DNA of 39,362 nucleotides, from positions 1 through 39,362 of the forward strand of contig JAKUOU010000032.1 in NCBI GenBank assembly GCA_022451065.1, given 5' to 3'. This document shows positions 34,501 through 39,362 of the stretch, in pieces (the stretch's first letter is position 1; each line of letters opens with the position of its first letter). The notes under the pieces are model-generated. The model was not told where the DNA came from and made no database searches. It saw only the letters and a program-made list of their open reading frames with translations. The translations under genes and the position numbers were made by a program. The DNA comes from Pedosphaera sp. Lineage in GTDB: Bacteria > Verrucomicrobiota > Verrucomicrobiia > Limisphaerales > UBA1096.

Positions 34501-35147
34501 ATGTAAACCGTTTCGTTGTTGTTCCGCATTTGGGCGACATTCAGCTTGATACGGTTGCCGTAATCATAACCGACACCGGTCCTTCCGGATTTCCATCCGG
34601 AGTCGTCAAAGTCGGTTTTTTTCCAGGCTGCATCGTCCGAGTTGTTCACAGGGACAATTGCCCGGGCAGCCGCACTTTGTTTGATGAGCACCACCTGATC
34701 CCGCTTTGTGTTTCCCTTGCCAAACGAGACATCCTCGTGCTGCGGCGGATATGTCGGGGAGAATTCCGAGACGATGCCCGATTTTGTATCCAGCAACGCG
34801 AGGTAGCCGCCCTCCTTCCGCAGCCTGAAGTTAGTGTGCAGCGGTGCGTTGAGGTTTGTGCGGTTTTTTCCTGAGGCAAAAACAACAAGATAGCCGCGCG
34901 CCGGCAATGTGACTGCGGGGAACTCCCACTTCAGTTTATGGCTTGGGTCGTCCGTTAAAGACCAGCCTCTCAAGTTAGCCGGCGAACCGTCCGGATTGTA
35001 GATCTCAATCCAATCGGAGCGATCGTCATCGTCGTCGATGGTGCTCCTGCGGTTGTCCGCCATGAACTCCGATATCTCAGGTGCTGAAAACGCAGGAATG
35101 CACATCAGCAGAAAAGCCGCACTCATGAGTTTTATTGAATTATTCAT
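31542..35147 (-). CDS. Large secreted CotH protein with lamin-tail and chitobiase-like domains
   Basis: A 1201-residue protein with a signal peptide (residues 1-21). A lamin-tail domain (about 22-110) opens PEISEFMADNRR and includes SDWIEIYNPDG. A beta-sandwich region (about 150-320) has LALNLQYEDGFAAFINGKKV. A chitobiase/hexosaminidase C-terminal-like module (about 370-420) has NIHYTLDGTIPSESSPVYSG. The CotH domain (about 430-800) includes DYYGVYALMEKISRD and FGPIWDFDRALGS. A second chitobiase-like module follows near 880 (KIYYTLNGTDPRRSG), then a second lamin-tail domain (about 960-1090). This architecture is common in Verrucomicrobia and Planctomycetes surface proteins; its substrate is unknown. 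A GGAGG lies 4 bases before the ATG. Confidence 0.9.
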   Translation of the reverse strand: MNNSIKLMSAAFLLMCIPAFSAPEISEFMADNRRSTIDDDDDRSDWIEIYNPDGSPANLRGWSLTDDPSHKLKWEFPAVTLPARGYLVVFASGKNRTNLNAPLHTNFRLRKEGGYLALLDTKSGIVSEFSPTYPPQHEDVSFGKGNTKRDQVVLIKQSAAARAIVPVNNSDDAAWKKTDFDDSGWKSGRTGVGYDYGNRIKLNVAQMRNNNETVYIRIPFDVADLSIIDELALNLQYEDGFAAFINGKKVASDNAPATLNWKSGAPQNRPDSTATTPVEFSIPNAGNVLVEGRNLLAIHGLNNLVTSSDLLILPELIAYKKTEVMNSFGYMFVPTPRARNDETVPGLEAGVAFLQPSQSFQTSIQVELERPEAANPKANIHYTLDGTIPSESSPVYSGPLTLRETAPVKARLVHPQGGMGPVGSEMYIEIQRSLANASSNLPLILLENYGDGRPPSGDYQMASMAIIEPENGRSRFRNGFAAASQVGIKVRGSSTGGRSKASLSLEVQDEFGEDKNLPLLGMPNESDWVLWGPYNFDLTLMHNPFIFELSRQIGRYAPRTRFVEVYLNTGGGALSSSDYYGVYALMEKISRDADRVDVERLFEEHKKEPDVSGGYIFKIDRSDPGDSGFGAAGQSIKYVYPKEEEIERPERDAQQQYVRRFFNDMGTALNASYFKNPTRGYAKYIDVDAAIDHHLLNVVAFNVDALRLSGYMYKPRGGKLTFGPIWDFDRALGSTDGRDNNPRTWRSTSSDRGTDFFNYPWWNRMFKDIDFFQKYIDRFQSLRRAEFSKANINAIIDGMANELTEAQKRNLAKWNQRPRSAYGGTYQGEVNHMKTWLSQRISFMEKQFVDPPESDRPAGYTQPGTLVSLKSKEGGKIYYTLNGTDPRRSGGSVAAKAVLYGNTPIKITDSTLLTARVYKTTHRSLTGSNNPPLSSKWSGPLTQFYSIAPSPVTGDLLVSELHYHPADPTPDELSVDSTFRASDFEFIELLNNSKQPLNLTGLTVAGEVRFSFLTDTDKTLDPGERLLLVRNARAFATRYGGEISTGGVYSGKLSNGGGRLEIVDQVGKTILELHYLDDWHPTTDGRGFSLVAKQVVPQGMEAGAEYWRASWNDHGSPGVPDERISISFTEIKIAAEGIVLSFQLPKRKGCVVQYTDALDQAEWFPLKTIEAAAEAQAAQVTDKNWPSTANRFYRLLLKPRE
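31589..31596. repeat. Iterated palindrome core (in CotH gene)
   Basis: TTGGCCAA within GTGCTTGGCCAATT, read on the minus strand in the Trp-Pro-Ser phase. Confidence 0.65.
31665..31678. repeat. Iterated palindrome, 14-bp variant (in CotH gene)
   Basis: CGCTTGGTCAAGCG, one base from the perfect 14-mer, read on the minus strand as Ala-Leu-Asp-Gln-Ala. Confidence 0.75.
32708..32719. repeat. Iterated palindrome, perfect 12-bp form (in CotH gene)
   Basis: ACTTGGCCAAGT with the exact 10-mer, read on the minus strand as Asn-Leu-Ala-Lys-Trp. Confidence 0.85.
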
Positions 35148-35348
35148 TCATCCTCCGTAGTCGTTGTCGTCACTGACTGCAGCAAGCTAATTCCAAATAG
35201 GCGACGGTAGGGGCTTCCAACTTCACACACTCATTTTAATCCATAATGAATTTTGGCTCATAGAATTTTATGTAAAACCAAATCCACATTGCCGCGACCC
35301 AAGGCTCGTGCCGATTACTTTCTTATTATAGGCCTCTTCGGGTCCGCT
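35148..35348. other. Intergenic region between the CotH and second Gfo genes
   Basis: About 200 bases, relatively AT-rich, with no gene. It should hold the minus-strand promoter of the CotH gene, but I cannot place a convincing -35/-10 pair. No terminator hairpin was seen after the Gfo stop. Confidence 0.4.
35151..35156 (-). promoter_or_regulatory. Ribosome binding site of the large CotH gene
   Basis: TCCTCC on the plus strand reads GGAGGA on the minus strand, about 4 bases before the ATG at 35147. It is one of few strong Shine-Dalgarno sites here and supports this start. Confidence 0.6.
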
Positions 35349-36644
35349 CTACCTGATTTCCCAGCCTTCTCGAACTGCTTCCCTTATGTACTGTTGAGCG
35401 GCATCGTTGCCAATCGCTTTCAGGTTCTTGGAGTCCCATTGGAATCCGCCACCCGACCGATAGGCGACATTGCCGAGCAACACCGTTTCTGTGAGTGGAC
35501 CCGAATAGTCGAAATTACAGGTTGCCGTTTTTCCACCTTTGCACGCTGTGATCCACTCCTTGTGAAATCCAGGCGAATCCGGAATTGATTGTTCCGGTGC
35601 GCTAAAGTTCGAGAACTTCTCTTCAGGGTAGAGTTTGCGGCTTCCGAATCCGCATACCAGGATACCTTCTGTGCCGACAAAGACATTGTTGGCACCCTTG
35701 AGGGAGAGATTCTTTTCCTTCAGCACCTGAGGGCCGCTACCAGTGTGATACCAGTGCAATGTGACATCGCCGCGGTTGCCTTTTGCCGGATACTTGAAAC
35801 TGGTCGTCATCGACTTTGGCGTGGTCTGTGGATGTGGCTCGGCGCCGTTCACTTCGACGTGAGTCGGATAATCGAGCTCCAGAGACCAGAAGGGGATATC
35901 AAGGGTATGGCATCCCCAGTTGCCTGTTTCGCCAGTACCGAAGTCCCACCAAAATCGCCAGTTGTAAGGGCAATAGGCTTTGTTGTAGTCACGTTTCGGA
36001 GCTGGCCCCAACCAGACGTCCCAGTTGAGATGCGAGGGGACTTCCTGTTTGTCCTTGGGGATGGCTGGCATTCCACGACTACCACCAACCCAACTGTGAA
36101 CTTCTGTCACATTCCCGATTACCCCAGCACGGATCAGTTCGACGACTCGGTGCACGTTACTGATCGTGTGCCGTTGTACACCCAGTTGGGTAGCCAGGTT
36201 GTTCTTGGCGGCAAGTTCAGTCATTTTGCGAACCTGCCACACATCGTGTGCCATCGGTTTTTCGCAATAGAGGTGCTTTCCAAGCGACATGGCAATCATT
36301 GACGGATTGAAATGCGAATGGTCTGGCGTGCTGACAACGACGGCGTCGATATCCTTCTCCATTTTGTCGAACATGACACGATAGTCGTTAAACTTCGCCA
36401 CTTTGGGGAATTGACCGAAGCCTTTTGCACCTCGTTTTTCGTCGACGTCACACAGGGCAACGATATTTTGGCTGGAGACTCCTCGCAAATTCGATCCTCC
36501 CTGTCCTCCGATGCCGATCAACGCAACATTTAATTTCTCATTCGGCGAGTCAACCGCTCGAGAGACTGTTTTACCTGTCAGGCAGATCCCACTGCTCGCG
36601 GCTATCATCTTCATCGCATCACGGCGGTTGATTGTGCGTTTCAT
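35349..36644 (-). CDS. Exported Gfo/Idh/MocA family oxidoreductase (second copy)
   Basis: A 431-residue paralogue of the gene at 10458. The frame runs to 36731, but MKRTINRRDAMKMIAASSG at 36644 is a natural Tat-type start (NRRDAMKM, then a hydrophobic stretch). The Rossmann domain has VALIGIGGQGGSN, CDVDEKRG, VSTPDHSHF and CEKPMAHDVWQ, and the C-terminal part has GNWGCHTLDIPFWSLELDYP and CNFDYSGPLTETVLLG. It is likely an NAD(P)-dependent sugar or cyclitol oxidoreductase, exported with cofactor. G+C (about 47% in a sampled line) is clearly lower than in the copy at 10458, and no palindrome copies lie within it. Confidence 0.92.
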   Translation of the reverse strand: MKRTINRRDAMKMIAASSGICLTGKTVSRAVDSPNEKLNVALIGIGGQGGSNLRGVSSQNIVALCDVDEKRGAKGFGQFPKVAKFNDYRVMFDKMEKDIDAVVVSTPDHSHFNPSMIAMSLGKHLYCEKPMAHDVWQVRKMTELAAKNNLATQLGVQRHTISNVHRVVELIRAGVIGNVTEVHSWVGGSRGMPAIPKDKQEVPSHLNWDVWLGPAPKRDYNKAYCPYNWRFWWDFGTGETGNWGCHTLDIPFWSLELDYPTHVEVNGAEPHPQTTPKSMTTSFKYPAKGNRGDVTLHWYHTGSGPQVLKEKNLSLKGANNVFVGTEGILVCGFGSRKLYPEEKFSNFSAPEQSIPDSPGFHKEWITACKGGKTATCNFDYSGPLTETVLLGNVAYRSGGGFQWDSKNLKAIGNDAAQQYIREAVREGWEIR

Positions 36645-36860
36645 GAAATCGGCTTTCTGGGTAAGAGTATGGGAATGTGCCTTCATAATGAAATCTGGTG
36701 GAAACGTGAGTTTTTTGTCGTCAACAGTCAAACCTCAAAGGATTGGCCAACTGCTAATTTTACTGGGTCAAGGTTTAGATGTAACACCGTGAACCAGCCT
36801 ACGAAGACAACCTCTCGGCTTTCAGGTGGTGGAGTGGGTAGGTTTAGATGCTAGCAGTCT
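36645..36860. other. Intergenic region between the Gfo and hydrolase genes
   Basis: About 215 bases without a gene. It holds a TTGGCCAA (36743-36750) and an 11-base direct repeat AGGTTTAGATG at 36771-36781 and 36840-36850. The second copy is next to the hydrolase stop. No sure terminator or promoter was found. Confidence 0.45.
36743..36750. repeat. Iterated palindrome core, intergenic
   Basis: TTGGCCAA with non-consensus flanks, the only copy between 32.72 and 39.17 kb. Confidence 0.5.
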
Positions 36861-39008
36861 TCAATGCTTTACTTTGCTGTTCACTTCTTCGAGCCACTTC
36901 ATCGCCTCAGTCGGCACCTTGGATTTTTGCTTCTTGGTGTTGATCGGCCCGTCATAAAGTACCTTTCCGTCTGGATTTATGACCTTTAGCGCGGCCTCTC
37001 CATTTGCGTTTTTGTAATGCAATTCGCCTCTCGTTGTGTCCTTGACCACATAACTAACACTGCTACTGACACTGCTGCTTACAACGGAGGTCTCATTCTG
37101 CTTGGAATTGGCGTTCTCCGCTTCTGTCTTCTTAGTGGTGGCCTTTGAAAACGCTTTGATGCCGCCGACCAGTGGCAATTGAATATTTGTCGCATCCAGG
37201 TCAATTGTTAATTCGGTGCCAGGATCTGGTCGCAACGTAAATTCACGATCACTGGACATGATCATCAAGCCGATCTGTTGGCCCACGGGTATCACTTGGT
37301 CATCGGGTTGAAGGTCGAATTTCATTTCGTAAAAACGCCCCGGCACTAGAGGTTCACTTTCGGTCAGCGACCGATGATTTTGCGGGTCGGCCCAGCCGCG
37401 CGTGATGATATTGTCGGTAATCTTGGCGTTCTTGTTGCCATTCCAAGGCAGGGAAACCAGCCAGACAGACAGATTGGCAGTGGGTTTATTGCTGGCCAGT
37501 TTGACCGTGATTCTGGGGGTTCCAGAAAGATGCACGGCTTCGGTCAATTTTTCCGTTAAGTACATCAACCGATGCTCTGTCCAATCGGCCTGGGCCAGTG
37601 CCGAGCCGCTAAATGAAAAGTTATCTACTATGGTTTCTTTGCCCTGTGTTGAATTCGTTGCAATTGTCAGCTTACCCATCTCTGGTGCACCGGCGGCAAG
37701 ATGAAAAGTGACCGGGGACGCCTCGGGGTTCGGATAGTCCTCGTAGGATTTCGGTTTGTTTCTATCAGTCCCTTCTCGGACGATCCAAGCTCGCGCGTCT
37801 TTTTCGACATTGTTTTCAAAGCCGTGCAGATATCGTGTAAACCAGCGGTTCATCAATTTGATGGGAGGCAATCCCTCGTGACCACCCTGATGGTAATACA
37901 CTTGGAGTGGGACGCCTTTTTCTTTAAGCGCTTGATAGATTCGGTTGCTGTGTTCGGGCATGACATTCCAATCGTTAAACGCATGTGACATTAACACCGC
38001 AGCTTTTACTGGCGCCAAGTCGTTGAGATAATCTCGACCAGCCCAAAATTTGTTGTAGTCGCCGGTTATACGATCGATTCCACTAGCCATGTCTTTATCG
38101 CGAACATTACAGTCGCAATATTCGCGTATCTTTGGATTGCCGCTATTGATAAAGTCGTACAGCACGTCGATGTCTTCTCCCATATAACCACCAGGGGAGC
38201 GAACCAAACCGTTGGATCGGTAGTAATGATAATAGGATGTGTTTGGAGCGACCGGAATGATCGCCTCCAAACCTTCAACGCCGGTTGTTGCAGCAGCTAA
38301 GCACAAGGTGCCGTTGTATGATGTACCTGTCATCCCTACCTTGCCGGTTGACCAATATGCGGTGACGGGTTGGTTGCCGTCTAGCGTCGTGTATCCCGCC
38401 GCCCGCCCGTTCAGCCAGTCGATCACCGCTTTAGGGGCAAGCGATTCATTATCGCCGCCGACCGTTGGACATCCTTGTGACAACCCGGTACCTGGCGAAG
38501 ACGAGTGAACGACGGCAAAGCCACGAGGCACCCAATCCTTGACATGTCCTTTTGAGATGATCGGCCGCTCGCCTTTTCGTTTGGCGGATGGAGCATCCTT
38601 TCGTTTCGGCGGTTCGACACCTAACTCGTGTCTGGTGTCCCACATGAAACTGTGAACCGGTTTGGCAGTGCCTGCGAAATACGGACTTGAATTATAGATC
38701 ACCGGTACTTTCAAGCCTTCGGTGTCAGTTTGCCGCGGACGCGTCACATCCACGTGCATTCGATCCTTCTTGCCGTCTCCGTCGGAATCAAAGCCGGTTT
38801 CAACCCACAAATCGTGGCGGATCCACATGTCGGGGTCTTTAAACCTAGGCGCGATTTGTGTTTCCCCGTCTTTAATGATGGGCACCGCTTTTTTCCGTGA
38901 TTCCGGTTTTGGATCTTCGGCAAACGATGAATGGCAAGCAAAGAACAAAGCTGAAAGGCAAAACTTCTCCACCAACCGACAGCACTCATTTGAAAGTGGT
39001 GTTTTCAT
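36861..39008 (-). CDS. Secreted CocE/NonD-family hydrolase
   Basis: A 715-residue protein with a signal peptide (about residues 1-30, ending SSFA). The alpha/beta hydrolase domain has MWIRHDLWVETGFDSDGDG, VIYNSSPYFAG, the nucleophile elbow MTGTSYNG (Ser near 229), an acid in FNDWNV (near 344) and a histidine in QGGHEG (near 375). The X-Pro dipeptidyl-peptidase C-terminal jelly-roll domain follows (about 410-610). Family members are serine peptidases or esterases. The end is unusual: a Ser/Thr/Asn-rich linker (about 630-660) and a small module (GELHYKNANGEAALKV, GKVLYDGPINT, KVPTEAMKWLEEV) that looks like a separate domain. Sampled G+C is about 42-48%. Confidence 0.9.
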   Translation of the reverse strand: MKTPLSNECCRLVEKFCLSALFFACHSSFAEDPKPESRKKAVPIIKDGETQIAPRFKDPDMWIRHDLWVETGFDSDGDGKKDRMHVDVTRPRQTDTEGLKVPVIYNSSPYFAGTAKPVHSFMWDTRHELGVEPPKRKDAPSAKRKGERPIISKGHVKDWVPRGFAVVHSSSPGTGLSQGCPTVGGDNESLAPKAVIDWLNGRAAGYTTLDGNQPVTAYWSTGKVGMTGTSYNGTLCLAAATTGVEGLEAIIPVAPNTSYYHYYRSNGLVRSPGGYMGEDIDVLYDFINSGNPKIREYCDCNVRDKDMASGIDRITGDYNKFWAGRDYLNDLAPVKAAVLMSHAFNDWNVMPEHSNRIYQALKEKGVPLQVYYHQGGHEGLPPIKLMNRWFTRYLHGFENNVEKDARAWIVREGTDRNKPKSYEDYPNPEASPVTFHLAAGAPEMGKLTIATNSTQGKETIVDNFSFSGSALAQADWTEHRLMYLTEKLTEAVHLSGTPRITVKLASNKPTANLSVWLVSLPWNGNKNAKITDNIITRGWADPQNHRSLTESEPLVPGRFYEMKFDLQPDDQVIPVGQQIGLMIMSSDREFTLRPDPGTELTIDLDATNIQLPLVGGIKAFSKATTKKTEAENANSKQNETSVVSSSVSSSVSYVVKDTTRGELHYKNANGEAALKVINPDGKVLYDGPINTKKQKSKVPTEAMKWLEEVNSKVKH

Positions 39009-39178
39009 AGCGAGGCAACACTCATCTTCATAGTCGCAGTTTTCAAGGCGTTTTAGCTATTGCTGCAATAAGCCTTCAGTTTTAAACACTCAGGGTTTAT
39101 GGCTGAACCCCAATCATACAGGCTAGAGTCACATAACGGATTGTGGAACACGGAGAAGGATTAAAGCTTCGTGCAAAA

Positions 39179-39188
39179 CTTGGCCAAG
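39179..39188. repeat. Iterated palindrome, exact 10-mer, intergenic
   Basis: Exact CTTGGCCAAG, 47 bases before the start codon of the last gene. Confidence 0.8.
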
Positions 39189-39227
39189 CTTTTGACCTAC
39201 TCATCAAATCCGGCTTGAAGTTGAACC

Positions 39228-39232
39228 GGAGG
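39228..39232 (+). promoter_or_regulatory. Ribosome binding site of the last gene
   Basis: GGAGG with only 3 bases before the ATG at 39236. The spacing is short, so an in-frame TTG at 39245 or GTG at 39251 could be the real start. Confidence 0.45.
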
Positions 39233-39235
39233 AGG

Positions 39236-39362
39236 ATGAATCTTTTGCCCGTGGTTCTGAAATTTCAATTCGCAGATCTAACCTGCCGGACAGCATTCCT
39301 GCTTGCCCTCTTGCTTGCCGCCCCGGTCCTTGGTCAGGAGGCGTCGAACATTGATTCCTTCG
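39236..39362 (+). CDS. N-terminal fragment of a secreted protein
   Basis: The frame is open to the window edge and gives 42 residues. A signal peptide with hydrophobic core AFLLALLLAAPVLG ends before QEASNIDSF. The N-terminal region before the core is long and not very basic, which fits a start a few codons downstream. The family cannot be judged. Confidence 0.6.
   Translation, partial: MNLLPVVLKFQFADLTCRTAFLLALLLAAPVLGQEASNIDSF

Larger units (their letters stand above)
39009..39235. other. Intergenic region before the last gene
   Basis: About 225 bases between divergent genes, so promoters for both should lie here, though I cannot assign them. It holds an exact palindrome copy at 39179-39188, flanked by AAAA and CTTTT. 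Confidence 0.4.

Overview
The window looks like a chromosomal segment of a Verrucomicrobiota bacterium, or a close relative in the PVC group. The evidence is the mix of gene families. These include Tat-exported Gfo/Idh/MocA oxidoreductases, a DUF1080 protein, a secreted PQQ-type beta-propeller, CotH proteins with lamin-tail and chitobiase-like domains, a DUF5069 protein, RNase HIII, and the long three-domain IspG that Chlamydiae also carry. LptG/MsbA-like proteins and a site-2 protease point to a two-membrane envelope. The genus cannot be given from sequence reading alone. I saw no rRNA, tRNA, CRISPR array, insertion sequence, phage gene or origin.

Layout. 1-3465: tail of an unidentified gene, a secreted metal-binding HMA-like protein with a good terminator, then cstA and nadD one base apart. 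3517-6636: a secreted PQQ-like beta-propeller converging on an MsbA-like ABC exporter. 6636 down to 9573 (minus strand): metallophosphoesterase, acylphosphatase, mnmA, leuD. 9602-11786 (minus): a HisJ-type histidinol phosphatase and a Tat-exported Gfo/Idh/MocA oxidoreductase. 11831-15763: ileS diverging from a periplasmic TlpA-like thioredoxin and a DUF5069 gene. 15764-19880 (minus): the rseP-ispG-rnhC cluster. 19996-24072 (minus): gltX, a DUF1080 protein, an LptG-like permease and a steroid 5-alpha-reductase-like membrane protein. 24166-25845 (plus): a tight four-gene operon of two unknown coiled-coil membrane proteins, a 36-residue single-pass protein and an O6-alkylguanine-type DNA methyltransferase, the last three linked by overlapping stop and start codons. 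25918-28947: a large secreted M11-like metalloprotease with PKD and YCF48-like repeats. 29010-39008: exported MsrA, two convergent CotH proteins, a second Gfo/Idh/MocA oxidoreductase and a secreted CocE/NonD hydrolase. A new secreted protein begins at 39236.

The most striking non-gene signal is an iterated palindrome, core CTTGGCCAAG and full form CGCTTGGCCAAGCG. The 10-mer occurs exactly 11 times and the inner TTGGCCAA about 19 times, against rough expectations of about 0.05 and 0.5. There are also many one-base variants. Copies lie in genes in all three codon phases and cluster near gene 3' ends. A copy or variant sits at each of the three convergent gene junctions. It resembles the cyanobacterial HIP1 or the DNA-uptake sequences of other bacteria in character, though not in sequence.

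From about 28.95 kb onward sampled lines fall from roughly 60-65% to roughly 43-53% G+C, and the palindrome becomes scarce between 32.7 and 39.1 kb. This suggests a different or more recently acquired history for the secreted-enzyme region.
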